NCBI RefSeq assembly: GCF_003207825.1
Contig: NZ_NKTY01000014.1
Coordinates: 18,167 to 82,166 of the forward strand
Direction: 5' to 3'
Source of the DNA: Komagataeibacter saccharivorans
GTDB lineage: Bacteria; Pseudomonadota; Alphaproteobacteria; Acetobacterales; Acetobacteraceae
DNA: 64,000 nucleotides
In this document: in pieces, positions 43,802 through 53,869 of the stretch
Layout: every line of letters begins with the position of its first letter
How positions within the stretch are numbered: the stretch's first letter is position 1
Position numbers and translations under genes: made by a program
The notes under the pieces: model-generated
Databases searched by the model: none
Told to the model about the DNA's origin: nothing
Seen by the model: only the letters and a program-made list of their open reading frames with translations

Positions 43802-45172
43802 ATGAACCAGACCAATATCGTCATCCGCAACGCATCGGGCATTCTGACGGGACAGCGTGGCGCGCTGGCCCGCCGTACGGGCGATGTGCATATACGCGAC
43901 GGACTTATCGCCGCAATCGGCGCGATTGCACCCCAGCCAGATGAAATTACGGTGGATGCCCGTGGCGGCGTGATTACGCCGGGGCTGGTCTGCACGCATC
44001 ACCATCTGTTCCAGACCATGCTCAAGGGGATTCCCTCGGCCATTGATGCCCCGCTGGAAACATGGCTCCGGCTTGTACCGTCAACTTACTGGAGCCGTAT
44101 CGACGAAACCGCGCTGGCTACGGCGGCAACAGTCGGCATGGCGGAACTGCTGCTGTCAGGCTGTACCACGGTGGCGGATCACCACTACCTGTTTGCCGAT
44201 ACCTACCGTTATGACCCAGCCCACGTCCTGTTTGATACTGCCACCCGGATGGGCCTGCGTTTCGTGCTGGCGCGTGGCGGTACCACCCAGAGCCGCAAGC
44301 TCGATACGGACGACATCATCCCCAGCCCGAACGAGGATCTGGACACGATGCTGCGGCGTGTATCGGATCTTGCCGCCCGGTATAACGATCCTGCACCCGA
44401 TGCCATGCGGCGTGTCGCGCTGGCCCCTAACACCCCCACATGGGGCATGACGCCGGATGAGCTGCGGGTATCGTCGCAGGCGGCGCGTGACATGGGGATC
44501 GGCATGCATTCCCACCTGTCGGAAACCACCAATTACGTCACCTTCTGCCGGGAACGATACGGTATGAGCCCCGTGCAGTTCGTGGCCGAACATGGCTGGA
44601 CCGGCCCCGATGTGTGGTATGCGCATCTGGTCCATATGGACGAGGCGGAAATCGCCCTGCTGGCCCGGACCGGCACCGGCATGGCGCACTGTCCGCAAAG
44701 CAACTGCCGTCTGGGTTCGGGCATCGCCCCGGCCCCTGCGATGATGCGCGCCGGTGGGCGCGTATCGCTTGCGGTCGATGGCGCTGCTTCCAACGAGGCC
44801 TGTGACATGGGTGCTGAAATGCACGCGGCGTGGATGGTCCATCGCGCGGTCCATGGCCCTGCGGCCGTGACGTGCGAGGATGTGATCCACTGGGCCACGG
44901 CAGGCGGGGCGCAGGTGCTGGGGCTGGATGGAACCGGTACCGTGCGCGAAGGCATGGCGGCCGATCTGGTGGTGCATGGGCTGGACCGGCCCCGCCATGC
45001 GGGGCTGCATGATCCGCTGATTGCCCCGGTGGCATCAGGGGCTGCGGATGTGCGCCATGTCTTTACCGCCGGGCGGCATGTGGTGGTGGATGGCCACATT
45101 CCCGGTCTGGACATGCCCACCCTCATGGCGCGGGCCGCCGATGTTGTGCGCGGGCTGGATGTGATGGGCTGA
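43802..45172 (+). CDS. Amidohydrolase, 8-oxoguanine deaminase / AtzB-TrzN type
   Basis: This 456-residue metal-dependent deaminase has the HxH zinc pair at His66 and His68 in CTHHHLFQTML. Further metal or catalytic residues are in GMHSHLSE and in AVDGAASNEACD. HCPQSNCRLGSGIAP matches the aminohydrolase subfamily that acts on purine or triazine rings. I consider 8-oxoguanine deaminase the best match, converting 8-oxoguanine to urate with release of ammonia. It is coupled with the upstream oxygenase, and converges on a LysR gene 11 bases downstream. Confidence 0.83.
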   Translation: MNQTNIVIRNASGILTGQRGALARRTGDVHIRDGLIAAIGAIAPQPDEITVDARGGVITPGLVCTHHHLFQTMLKGIPSAIDAPLETWLRLVPSTYWSRIDETALATAATVGMAELLLSGCTTVADHHYLFADTYRYDPAHVLFDTATRMGLRFVLARGGTTQSRKLDTDDIIPSPNEDLDTMLRRVSDLAARYNDPAPDAMRRVALAPNTPTWGMTPDELRVSSQAARDMGIGMHSHLSETTNYVTFCRERYGMSPVQFVAEHGWTGPDVWYAHLVHMDEAEIALLARTGTGMAHCPQSNCRLGSGIAPAPAMMRAGGRVSLAVDGAASNEACDMGAEMHAAWMVHRAVHGPAAVTCEDVIHWATAGGAQVLGLDGTGTVREGMAADLVVHGLDRPRHAGLHDPLIAPVASGAADVRHVFTAGRHVVVDGHIPGLDMPTLMARAADVVRGLDVMG

Positions 45173-45183
45173 ATTACGGGCGT

Positions 45184-46089
45184 TCAGGTGCCAAAATAGC
45201 TCTGGCGCAGTTCGCGCCGCACGAAGTCCAGAAAAAAGCGCGTGCGTGAGGGCAGATGCGCGCGGGATGGATAGACCGCATACAGGGTCACGTCCTCCCA
45301 CGCGTAATTGCTCAGGCATTCGATCAGCCGTCCGCATTTCAGGTCATCGGCAATATCCCACAACACCTTCAGCGCGATGCCCCGGCCATTGACCGCCCAG
45401 TCATGCACCACCTCGCTGCTGGATGTGGCAAGGCGGGGGGTCACATGGATTTCCTTGCGGGCCTTGGCGTCGGAATATACCCATTCACTGAATATGCGCT
45501 GGCGGCGGATCAGGCAGATGCAGTCATGCTTGAGCAGGTCATGCGGCGTGGCGGGCAGGCCCTTGCGCGCGATGTAATCGGGTGATGCGCAGACCACGCG
45601 GCGGCTGTTGATGAGGCTGGTGGTCATGACCTCCTGATCCGATGGCATGCCGGGGCGGATGGCGATGTCCAGCCCGTCATCAATCACATCCAGCCCTGCA
45701 TCCGACAGGGTCAGGTGAACGGTCACATCCGGGTACTGCCCCACGAAGGCGGCCACGATGCCCGCCAGCATCTTGCGCCCGATTTCCGATGGCACGCCCA
45801 CGCGCAGAAGTCCGTGCGGGATGCCGGCGCGGGCCGTCAGTTCGGCCTCCACCTCCTCGATTTCGCCGATGATGCGTACGGCATGTTCATGCAGGCGGTG
45901 CCCTTCCGCCGTCAGCGCGAAATGGCGCGATGTGCGTGTGACCAGACGGGTGCCCAGACGGAATTCCATCGCGCTGAGGCGTCGGCTCATCGCGGCGGGC
46001 GACATGCCCATGGCGCGCGCGCATCCCGCGATGCTTCCGGCGGCGGCAAGGATGCAAAAAAACTTCAGGTCACTGATCTCATCGGGCAT
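45184..46089 (-). CDS. LysR-family regulator
   Basis: This 301-residue protein has the HTH SIAGCARAMGMSPAAMSRRLSAMEFRLGTRLVTRTSR (residues 17-53; family description) and an effector domain with LTLSDAGLDVIDDGLDIAI. ATG 46089 is preferred over 46101. It converges on the deaminase gene and diverges from malic enzyme with 117 bases between. Malic enzyme is therefore its most likely target, although a role for the oxygenase/deaminase pair cannot be excluded. Confidence 0.87.
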   Translation of the reverse strand: MPDEISDLKFFCILAAAGSIAGCARAMGMSPAAMSRRLSAMEFRLGTRLVTRTSRHFALTAEGHRLHEHAVRIIGEIEEVEAELTARAGIPHGLLRVGVPSEIGRKMLAGIVAAFVGQYPDVTVHLTLSDAGLDVIDDGLDIAIRPGMPSDQEVMTTSLINSRRVVCASPDYIARKGLPATPHDLLKHDCICLIRRQRIFSEWVYSDAKARKEIHVTPRLATSSSEVVHDWAVNGRGIALKVLWDIADDLKCGRLIECLSNYAWEDVTLYAVYPSRAHLPSRTRFFLDFVRRELRQSYFGT

Positions 46090-46206
46090 AAGGCGTTCCA
46101 TGATTGCGTCTGACGCACGGTTGGCGTGCAGCCACGTGCTCTACACGAAGATGTGCAGATCCGTATCCTGCGCTTCCTTCAACTATTATCGCAATATCGG
46201 GTTCTT

Positions 46207-47934
46207 ATGTCGGATACAGTACAGTCCACAGGTAACGTTTCCCTCCATACGGCGCTGTCGGGCAGGGAACTTCTGGACTGCCCTGTTCTGAACAAGGGGA
46301 ATGCCTTCGACGGGCGCGAACGTGACCTGTTCGGGCTGCATGGCCTTCTGCCCGCGCGTGTCGCGACACTGGCGGAACAGGTCGATCTGGCCCGTGCGCG
46401 GCTTGCCGCCCTGCCGGACAACTTTTCGCGACATGTTGCGCTGCGCGAAATCCAGGATCGCAATGAAACGCTTTTCTACGCCATTGTAGATCAGGCGCTG
46501 GAAGCATGGCTGCCCGTCATTTACACGCCCGCCATCGGTCAGGCCTGTATCCGCTTCAGCCATATCTGGACCCGCCCGCGCGGCCTGTTCCTCAGTTTCG
46601 AGGATCGGGGCCGGATCGCGGAAATCCTGTCCGCGCCGCAATGGGACAATGTGCGCGTGATCGTTGCAAGCGACGGCGGCAGCATCCTTGGCATTGGCGA
46701 TCAGGGCGCCAACGGTATGGGCATTCCCATTGGCAAGCTGTCGCTTTACACCGCATGTGGCGGGCTGGACCCGGCCTGCGCGCTGCCCATCCTGCTTGAT
46801 GTCGGCACCGATAACACGACCCTGCTGGAAGACCCGGAATATATCGGCTGGCGGCACAGACGTGTGCGCGGGGCCGATTACGATGCGTTCATAGCTGAAT
46901 TCGTTGCCGCCGTTCACGCACGCTGGCCCAATGTCGCCCTGCATTGGGAAGACCTGTCGGGCGCCGACGCGCTGCGCATCCTGCGCCGTTACCGTGACCG
47001 GATGTGTACCTATAACGACGATATTCAGGGCACTGCCGCCGTAACTGCGGGCGCATTGCTGGCGGCAATCCGGGCCGGGGGCGCGCCGCTCGCGCAGCAG
47101 CGGATTGTTGTTTTCGGCGCGGGCGGCGCAGGCTGTGGTATTGCCGACCTGCTGGTGCAGATGATGGTGGCCGAGGGCATGGCGGCGGATGAAGCGAACC
47201 GGCGCTTCTTCATGGTCGATATCAACGGCCTTGTGCGCGAAGGCATGGCGGACGTGACCGAAGGCCAGCAGCCTTTTGCCCAGCCTGCTGACATTGCATC
47301 GGGCTGGACGGTCGCCGATCCCGCCCATATCACCCTGGCGGAGGTGATGGAGAATGTCCGTCCCACCATGCTGATCGGCACTTCTGGGCAAGGTGGCGCC
47401 TTTACCCGCGATATTGTGGCCCCGATGGCGCAGCAATCCGCACGGCCCGTCATTTTCGCGCTTTCCAACCCCACGGCCAATATCGAAGCCATGCCCGGCG
47501 ACCTGCTGGAATGGACCGAAGGCCGCGCCATTATCGGCACGGGCGGTCCGTTCGCGCCGGTCAGCTATGACGGGCGCAGCCGTCCGGTGGACCAGATCAA
47601 CAATTCATACGTGTTTCCCGGCGTGGGGCTGGCGGTGGTGGCAGGTGGCATCACGCGCATGACCGATGGCATGCTGCTGGCGGCGGCCCATGCGCTGGCT
47701 GGCCTGTCGCCTGCTGCGGACAGCGATGATCCGACCACGATCCCGCTGCTGCCCCCGGTTTCCGAACTGCGTACCGTCGCCATGGCCGTGGCACGCGCCG
47801 TCATCCGGCAGGGGCAGGCCGAAGGCGTCGCCCCGCCCGCATCGGACGACGCAACGGAAGCCGCACTGAAAGCAGCCGTATGGACCGCGCAGTACCGCCC
47901 CTATGAAAAGGCGGTGGGCGAAGTATCCCGCTAA
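46207..47934 (+). CDS. maeA: NAD-type malic enzyme
   Basis: This is a 575-residue enzyme of the large (SfcA/MaeA) class. It has the catalytic Tyr in IYTPAIGQACI, the malate/cofactor segment ASDGGSILGIGDQGANGMGIPIGK, the metal site in YNDDIQGTAAV, and a Rossmann motif FGAGGAGCGIA. It decarboxylates malate to pyruvate, linking TCA intermediates to pyruvate. ATG 46207 is chosen over an upstream frame beginning at 46126 because SDTVQ precedes the conserved core directly. Length is normal. A divergent LysR lies 117 bases upstream. Confidence 0.92.
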   Translation: MSDTVQSTGNVSLHTALSGRELLDCPVLNKGNAFDGRERDLFGLHGLLPARVATLAEQVDLARARLAALPDNFSRHVALREIQDRNETLFYAIVDQALEAWLPVIYTPAIGQACIRFSHIWTRPRGLFLSFEDRGRIAEILSAPQWDNVRVIVASDGGSILGIGDQGANGMGIPIGKLSLYTACGGLDPACALPILLDVGTDNTTLLEDPEYIGWRHRRVRGADYDAFIAEFVAAVHARWPNVALHWEDLSGADALRILRRYRDRMCTYNDDIQGTAAVTAGALLAAIRAGGAPLAQQRIVVFGAGGAGCGIADLLVQMMVAEGMAADEANRRFFMVDINGLVREGMADVTEGQQPFAQPADIASGWTVADPAHITLAEVMENVRPTMLIGTSGQGGAFTRDIVAPMAQQSARPVIFALSNPTANIEAMPGDLLEWTEGRAIIGTGGPFAPVSYDGRSRPVDQINNSYVFPGVGLAVVAGGITRMTDGMLLAAAHALAGLSPAADSDDPTTIPLLPPVSELRTVAMAVARAVIRQGQAEGVAPPASDDATEAALKAAVWTAQYRPYEKAVGEVSR

Positions 47935-47955
47935 CCGGGCGGCGACTGGCCTGAA

Positions 47956-47974
47956 GGGCGGGATATTCCCGCCC
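47956..47974. terminator. Hairpin after malic enzyme
   Basis: GGGCGGGA-TAT-TCCCGCCC is a perfect 8-bp stem with a 3-base loop, 21 bases after the stop. No T run follows, so termination efficiency is uncertain. Confidence 0.5.
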
Positions 47975-48020
47975 GGCAGGAACGGTAACATGCCCGCCCA
48001 TGCAAGACGGGCAGGAATAT

Positions 48021-50096
48021 ATGCATATTTCGCGCATCGGCGGTGCGGCGATGGCGCGCGTGTACTGGCCCCTTAACCTGCGCGCGTTGCACTGGCTGTT
48101 CTGCCCTGCACCGCAGGCAGTGGCTTTTGCGCTGCGCAATACGATTGCATCGCTTGTCGCGCTGGCCATCGCATTGTGGATGGAACTGGACAGCCCGCAA
48201 TGGTCGGTTGCGACCGTATGGTCCGTGGCCCAGCTTGGCCGTGGGGAAAGCATGTCCAAGGCGCGGTGGCGCATTGTCGGTACGCTGGTGGGGGCTGTGG
48301 CCGCCGTGGTGTTCATCGCCGCCTTTCCGCAGCAGGCATGGCTGTTTTTCCCGGCGGTGGCGATCTGGATCGGGCTGTGCAGTTTTCTGGCCACGTTCAG
48401 CCTGAATTTCCGCTCCTACGCATTCGTGCTGTCGGGTTATACGTGTTCCATCATCGCGGTGGCGGCGGCATCCCAGCCCGATAACGTGTTTTTCATCGGG
48501 ATTTCGCGCGCGACCTATATCGTGCTGGGCGTGGTGTGCGAGGCGGTGATGGGCATGCTGTTCACGCTCAACCTCGCCACCCGTGCCCGCGGCATCATGG
48601 TTGCGCGGGTGGAAGACGTGCTGCACCGCCTGGGCGGGCTGCTGCGTGAAATCGTGCTGCATGAGCGCGACACGCTGCTCCATGCCGGTGAGTTTTCGGA
48701 CATGCTGGTTTCGGTCCATCAGGGGCTTGAATTTCCCGCCATTGAAATGGGCCGTCACCTGCATGCGGGCGACCATGCGCGCGCGGTGCTGGCGGAAGTA
48801 TCAATTCTGGTCACCCGCCTTGTCGGCCTGTCAGGCGGGGCGGAACGCGCGGTACTGGCGGGGGATGATGCCTTTGCCGATACGCGCGGGCAACTCCTGC
48901 ATCTGTGCGACCGGCTTTCAACCTGTCGGCTGAAGGGTGGAATGCTGGACGAACTGCGTGAACAGGTATCCCACCTGCATGGCCTGTTCGACCGGCGTGC
49001 GACGGATGGCACGCAGGAAATGGCCCGCATCACCCATGGGGTTCTGGGGGCCAGCATGGCGGATCTGGGGATTGCGCTTGACCACTGTCACGCCATTTTC
49101 AGCCCGCCGGCCCATGACCGTTTCCGCTTCCGTCTGGCGGGGCATCGGGACGTGCGGCTGGCTTTCTATAATGGCCTGCGCGGGGCTGCGGCCATCATGC
49201 TGGCGGCACTGGTATACGAACTGACCGCATGGCCCGGCGGCATGGGGTTCATTGCCATTACCACGCTGGTCTGCGGCCTGTTCGCCACGCGTGAAAACCC
49301 GGTGGTCGGCACGACCCGTTTCCTGTCGGGTGCTGTGTGGTCCGCCGTGGCGGCGGGCTGCCTTGATCTGGGGATACTGCCGTACCTGAGTGACTATGAG
49401 GAATTTGCCTTTGTGCTGGGCATTTTCCTGTTTGTAGGCGGACTGGCGAAGTGCAACCGGGGCACGGCGGGGGCTGCCGCCGCCTACGGGCTGCTCATGC
49501 CCAACCTGCTCATGCCCGGTAACCAGAGCCGGGTGGATGAGGTCGCCTTCCTCAATAGTGCGCTGCATACGGTACTGGCGGTCGGGCTGAGCGTTCTGGT
49601 GTTCCGGCTGGTCCTGCCATTTCGTGCCCGCGACGAGCGGTTGCGTTTCGGTGCGCATATCCGTGGGGAACTGCGGCGACTGTGCCTTGTGCCGCTTTCT
49701 CCTTCGCCGCAATGGTGGATCGGTACCAGTCTGGACCGGATCGGGCGCATGGTGCGGCATGCGGCGCAGGAACATGACAGGACGGCAGGGGGTGGCATAC
49801 GCCTTATGCTGATGTTTTCTGCCGTGGGGCTGAATATCCTGCTGCTGCGCCAGCTCAAGCGGCAGCAGCGCGACGGCGCATCGGATGTGATAACCGTGCT
49901 GCTGCGCGCCCTTGTCCGTTACCGGCCCGTAAGCCCGCGCGGTATTGCCGTGGTGCGGGCGGCGCGCATGCGCATCGCCCGGATGGAACGTGCCGACCCC
50001 GGTAACGGCAGGCTGCTGGAAGTGCTGGCCTGTCTGGACGGGATTGGCCGGACCGCCACGGCGTGCATCGCCGCGATCGAAGCCGGGGTGGAGTAA
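48021..50096 (+). CDS. FUSC-family inner-membrane exporter (AaeB-like)
   Basis: This 691-residue protein has two sets of about five to six hydrophobic helices separated by a soluble middle of about 200 residues, the typical fusaric acid resistance / AaeB layout. The first set contains LRNTIASLVALAIALWMELDSPQWS and GTLVGAVAAVVFIA, both family markers. It exports aromatic acids or similar weak acids with help of a membrane-fusion protein, and none is encoded nearby. ATG 48021 with AGGA five bases upstream is preferred; 48000 and 48051 are alternatives. A hairpin at 50130-50176 ends the unit. Confidence 0.83.
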   Translation: MHISRIGGAAMARVYWPLNLRALHWLFCPAPQAVAFALRNTIASLVALAIALWMELDSPQWSVATVWSVAQLGRGESMSKARWRIVGTLVGAVAAVVFIAAFPQQAWLFFPAVAIWIGLCSFLATFSLNFRSYAFVLSGYTCSIIAVAAASQPDNVFFIGISRATYIVLGVVCEAVMGMLFTLNLATRARGIMVARVEDVLHRLGGLLREIVLHERDTLLHAGEFSDMLVSVHQGLEFPAIEMGRHLHAGDHARAVLAEVSILVTRLVGLSGGAERAVLAGDDAFADTRGQLLHLCDRLSTCRLKGGMLDELREQVSHLHGLFDRRATDGTQEMARITHGVLGASMADLGIALDHCHAIFSPPAHDRFRFRLAGHRDVRLAFYNGLRGAAAIMLAALVYELTAWPGGMGFIAITTLVCGLFATRENPVVGTTRFLSGAVWSAVAAGCLDLGILPYLSDYEEFAFVLGIFLFVGGLAKCNRGTAGAAAAYGLLMPNLLMPGNQSRVDEVAFLNSALHTVLAVGLSVLVFRLVLPFRARDERLRFGAHIRGELRRLCLVPLSPSPQWWIGTSLDRIGRMVRHAAQEHDRTAGGGIRLMLMFSAVGLNILLLRQLKRQQRDGASDVITVLLRALVRYRPVSPRGIAVVRAARMRIARMERADPGNGRLLEVLACLDGIGRTATACIAAIEAGVE

Positions 50097-50129
50097 ATCG
50101 CGCCTGACCGTGTCATGAATGGCGCAACA

Positions 50130-50176
50130 GGGCGGGAGGGAAGGGGCCGTATTCCACGGTGCAGTCCCTCCCGCCC
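50130..50176. terminator. Long G+C hairpin after FUSC gene
   Basis: GGGCGGGAGGGA and TCCCTCCCGCCC are perfect 12-base arms around a 23-base loop that itself has CCGT/ACGG. It begins 33 bases after the FUSC stop and 140 bases before the LysR start. It has no T tract but would strongly block read-through. Confidence 0.6.
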
Positions 50177-50315
50177 GGATCACGATACCGGGCAGCGGGA
50201 ATTATCCGTTGATCGGGCGGGTCGATACCTTCATTTTGCGGATTGGTGAAATCCGGTTCTTTATGAATAGTCAGGCCGTTCCGGTCTGGTCCGCAAAACA
50301 CAGAAGGCGCGCCGC

Positions 50316-51299
50316 ATGAGAAAACGCTACGATCTCGATCTGTTGCGCAGCCTTCAGGTCCTGATTGAAGAAGAAGGCGTCTCCCACGCGGCACGCAGGC
50401 TGAAGATGAGTGAGGCCGCCATGAGCCGCAGCCTCGCCAAACTGCGCGTGATTTTTGGCGATCCGATCCTTGTGGCATCGGGACGGCGGATGGTGGCCAC
50501 AACCTTCGCGCTGGGCATACGTGACCGGGTGCGTGCCTTGGTCGACGGGGCGGACTCGCTGCTTGAAGAACAGGAAACGCCCGACCTTGCCGGTCTGTCG
50601 CCCCATTTCACGCTGCGGGCCAATGATCTGATCGTGGGTGCGTTCGCCGCGGCTGTTCTTGCCGCCCTTAGGCAGGACTGCCCGGGCTGCACCCTGACTT
50701 TCGCGCCCGAGACCGATGATGAACCCAGCGATGACCTGCGCGAAGGCCGCGTTGACCTCTATCTGGGCGCATCGGATGACATGCGGCCCGAAATCCGGCG
50801 ACAGAGCCTGTTTCCCACCAGTTTCCGCGCCCTGGTGCGTGCGGACCATCCCATCCTGTCCGAAGGGATCACACCGCAATCCATTGCACGCTACGAACAT
50901 ATAAGCGTATCGCGGCGGGGGCGGCTGCACGGACCGATTGATGCGGTACTGCGCGAGCAGTTCGGCCTGCGGCGGCGTGTGGTGATGGTGGTGCCCACTT
51001 ATTACGCCATGGTCGAAACCCTGCGCATGACGGATATGATCCTGCCCCTGCCGGGTATCGCCATCGATTACCTGCCCATCCGGTCCATGCATCTGGCGGA
51101 GTTCGAATTTCCCTTCGACCTGCCCGTCGTGCACTCGTTTCAGGCATGGCATCCGCGCCGGGACAGCGACCCGGTCCACCGCTGGCTACGCGGGACGGTC
51201 TATCGTGTCGTGCGCCAGCGCGGGGAAGGACTGCCCGAAGGCTTTACCCCCGCCGCCGCCAGCGCGGCAGGGGAAGGGGCCGTGGTCTGGCCTTACTGA
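50316..51299 (+). CDS. LysR-family regulator, NodD/PnbR-like
   Basis: This 327-residue protein has the [27 protein letters not shown] in residues 21-44 and the short motif DLDLLRSL before it. The effector domain contains [15 protein letters not shown] and [15 protein letters not shown], in the style of the NodD/LinR branch. Its stop overlaps the 3' end of dadA by 7 bases in convergent orientation. It may control the FUSC exporter upstream or act elsewhere. No divergent partner is present. Confidence 0.85.
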   Translation: MRKRYDLDLLRSLQVLIEEEGVSHAARRLKMSEAAMSRSLAKLRVIFGDPILVASGRRMVATTFALGIRDRVRALVDGADSLLEEQETPDLAGLSPHFTLRANDLIVGAFAAAVLAALRQDCPGCTLTFAPETDDEPSDDLREGRVDLYLGASDDMRPEIRRQSLFPTSFRALVRADHPILSEGITPQSIARYEHISVSRRGRLHGPIDAVLREQFGLRRRVVMVVPTYYAMVETLRMTDMILPLPGIAIDYLPIRSMHLAEFEFPFDLPVVHSFQAWHPRRDSDPVHRWLRGTVYRVVRQRGEGLPEGFTPAAASAAGEGAVVWPY

Positions 51300-52549
51300 C
51301 CGTAGCGCACGATTCCCAGATCCTCATGCGGGATTTCGGGCATGCGACCGGACATGATGTCGGCCAGCACGCGGCCCGAACCGCAGGCCATGGTCCAGCC
51401 CAGCGTGCCGTGACCGGTATTGAGGAACAGGTTATCATAGCGCGTGCGGCCAATGATGGGCGTGCCGTCCGGTGTCATGGGACGCAGGCCGGTCCAGAAT
51501 TTCGCACCGCCAATGTTGCCGCCGCCGGGGAACAGGTCCGTTACGGAATGTTCCAGCGTTTCGCGCCGGGGTGCGCGCAGGCTGGTGCTGAAGCCCGCCA
51601 GTTCCGCCGTGCCCCCCACGCGGATACGGTCGCCAAGGCGGGTGATGCCGATCTTGAAGGTTTCGTCCATGATGGTGGAAACCGGGGCCTGCCTCTCGTT
51701 CACGATGTCGGCGGTGATGGAATAGCCCTTGACCGGATAGATCGGCAGGTCCAGTCCCAGACGGCGCACCAGCGCGGGTGAATAGCTGCCCAGAGACACG
51801 ACATAGGAATCAGCCACCATCCGGCCCCGGCTGGTCTCGATACCGGTGATGCGGCCGCCTTCCTCCGTCATGGTGCGGATGGCGGTATCATAATGGAAGG
51901 TGACGCCAGCTTCAGCCGCCATGGCGGCCAGACGTTGGGTGAACAGGAAGGCGTCGCCCGTTTCATCGCCGGGCAGGCGCAGGCCGCCAATGAATTTATG
52001 CGCGGTGGAAGCCAGACCCGGCTCGGCCCGGACGCAACCTTCGCGCGTCAGGATCTCGTAAGGGACGTTGTACTGTTCCAGCACGCGGATATCGCCCGCG
52101 ATGGCATCCATCTGCTTCTGGGTGCGGAAAAGCTGAAGCGTGCCCAACTGCCGGTCATCATACGCAATGCCCGTGCTGGCGCGCAGGTCGCGCATCATGT
52201 CGCGGCTATATTCCGCAATACGGACCATGCGGCCCTTGTTGCGATCATAGGCCGGGGTGGTGCAGTTTTCCAGCATCTGGACCAGCCATTTCCACAGATG
52301 CGGATCAGGCATCGGCCAGAAAACGAAAGGCCGGTATTTCATCATCAGCCACTTCATGGCCTTGAACGGCACGCCCGGCCCAGCCCATGGGGAGGAATAT
52401 CCCGGCGAGACCTGCCCCGCATTGGCGAAGCTGGTTTCAAGTCCGGCTTCGGGCTGGCGGTCGACTATCGTGACCTCGTGGCCGGCCTGCGCAAGATACC
52501 AAGCCGATGTCACACCGACGACACCGCTACCCAGAACGATGATTTTCAT
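51293..52549 (-). CDS. dadA: D-amino acid dehydrogenase small subunit
   Basis: This 418-residue FAD enzyme is close to E. coli DadA. It has the FAD motif [19 protein letters not shown] at 5-23, [34 protein letters not shown], and the C-terminal [16 protein letters not shown]. It oxidises D-alanine to pyruvate and ammonia at the inner membrane and passes electrons to quinone. It lies 34 bases after alanine racemase on the same strand, giving the common order dadX-dadA here, with divergent lrp as regulator. Confidence 0.94.
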   Translation of the reverse strand: MKIIVLGSGVVGVTSAWYLAQAGHEVTIVDRQPEAGLETSFANAGQVSPGYSSPWAGPGVPFKAMKWLMMKYRPFVFWPMPDPHLWKWLVQMLENCTTPAYDRNKGRMVRIAEYSRDMMRDLRASTGIAYDDRQLGTLQLFRTQKQMDAIAGDIRVLEQYNVPYEILTREGCVRAEPGLASTAHKFIGGLRLPGDETGDAFLFTQRLAAMAAEAGVTFHYDTAIRTMTEEGGRITGIETSRGRMVADSYVVSLGSYSPALVRRLGLDLPIYPVKGYSITADIVNERQAPVSTIMDETFKIGITRLGDRIRVGGTAELAGFSTSLRAPRRETLEHSVTDLFPGGGNIGGAKFWTGLRPMTPDGTPIIGRTRYDNLFLNTGHGTLGWTMACGSGRVLADIMSGRMPEIPHEDLGIVRYGQ

Positions 52550-52583
52550 TACTCAGATGCCTTTTCTGGCGTGGGAAAACACA

Positions 52584-53729
52584 TCACGCGGCCTGTGTCA
52601 GGTAAGCGCGATGGAAACGGGAACCGAGTGCTGTCAGCACTTCGTAGCCGATGGTGCCGGCGGAGTGCGCCACATCATCCACGCTGCGGCGGGGGCCGAT
52701 CATGTCCACATGGGTTGCGGCATCAAGCATGGTTTCGGGCACGTCGCTTACGTCTACCGTGGTGGAATCCATGGAAATGCGGCCAAGGATGGGCAGCCGG
52801 TAATCGCCCAGCCAGGCGCAGCCACCGCCATCCGCGCCGTGGCGCAGGAAACCGTCGGCATAGCCAATGCCCAGTGTTGCAATCCGCCGTGGCCCGTTGG
52901 CCCGCCATGTCAGGCCATAGCCCACGGCGTCCCCGGCCGCGATGGTGCGGACCTGCACGATACGGGCGCACAGGCGCACGGTCGGGTACAGCGGGTTGGG
53001 CACGTCCGCATTGGGGGCCAGTCCATACAGCGCGGCACCGGGACGCACGAGGTCAAAATGATAATCCGGCCCAAGGAAAATCCCCGATGAGGCCGAAAGG
53101 GCCAGATCGGCATCCGGCAGCCGGGCCGCCATGGCGCGCAGCCTGTCGCGCTGCATCGTATTGGCCGGGTTGGCGGGCGTATCGGCACAGGCGAGGTGAC
53201 TCATGACCAGCCGCGTATCAATACCATCCAGCAGTGCGGGATTGCCCGATACAAGTGCCACGTCCGCTTCCGACAGGCCAAAGCGCGACATGCCGGTATC
53301 CACCTGAATGGCGGCGGGCAGGGGTGTTCCAACTGCAACTGCGTGAGCGCGCCAGCTTGCCATCTGTTCCAGACTGTTCAGCACGGGCAGCAGGTCATGG
53401 GCGGTGAATTCTCCTTCCGTCCCCGGCATGGGGCCGTGCAGGACGAATATCCGGCAGGTGGGGGAGACATGGGCGCGCAGCCGGATGCCTTCTTCCAGAT
53501 GCGCGACAAAAAAGACCTTCGCCCCGGCCTGTTCCAGTACGGGTGCTACCCGGTCCGCGCCAAGTCCGTATGCATCGGCCTTGACCACGGCGGCGCAGGT
53601 GGCGGTTCCCGTACGGGCATTGAGCAGGCTGAAATTTGCTGCGATCGCGCCCAGACTGATTTCCAGTATCGCACCCGCGCCGGGTGCGGACCAGCCAGCC
53701 GTGGGCGTGGGGGAAGGCAGGTCAGGCAT
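52584..53729 (-). CDS. dadX: Alanine racemase, catabolic
   Basis: This 381-residue fold-type III PLP enzyme has the PLP lysine at Lys50 in VVKADAYGLGAD and the second base Tyr in the GYGLTW region. IQVDTGMSRFGL, ISMDSTTVDVSDVP and the C-terminal GYEVLTALGSR are family signatures. It interconverts L- and D-alanine, here feeding DadA. ATG 53729 has CGGAG about 11 bases upstream; ATG 53777 is an alternative that would add 16 residues of no family similarity and leave only 92 bases to lrp. A cell-wall alr may exist elsewhere. Confidence 0.92.
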   Translation of the reverse strand: MPDLPSPTPTAGWSAPGAGAILEISLGAIAANFSLLNARTGTATCAAVVKADAYGLGADRVAPVLEQAGAKVFFVAHLEEGIRLRAHVSPTCRIFVLHGPMPGTEGEFTAHDLLPVLNSLEQMASWRAHAVAVGTPLPAAIQVDTGMSRFGLSEADVALVSGNPALLDGIDTRLVMSHLACADTPANPANTMQRDRLRAMAARLPDADLALSASSGIFLGPDYHFDLVRPGAALYGLAPNADVPNPLYPTVRLCARIVQVRTIAAGDAVGYGLTWRANGPRRIATLGIGYADGFLRHGADGGGCAWLGDYRLPILGRISMDSTTVDVSDVPETMLDAATHVDMIGPRRSVDDVAHSAGTIGYEVLTALGSRFHRAYLTQAA

Positions 53730-53803
53730 GCGGAAGATACTCCGGTAACGGTGTGGGGCAGGTTTGATCGTATGCATGTGACAACAGAATGTCCTGTCGT
53801 TTG

Positions 53804-53847
53804 ACGCAATTTCATGCCATTGTAAGAAACACCACGCAATTATATGC
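53804..53847. promoter_or_regulatory. Two direct repeats in the dadX-lrp divergent promoter
   Basis: ACGCAATT-NN-ATGC occurs at 53804-53817 and again at 53834-53847, exactly 30 bp apart (about three helical turns). Both lie between the divergent dadX and lrp starts. The phasing and A+T cores fit binding of an Lrp-type octamer. Binding is inferred. Confidence 0.6.
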
Positions 53848-53869
53848 GAAAATAAGTGGAAAATTCACC

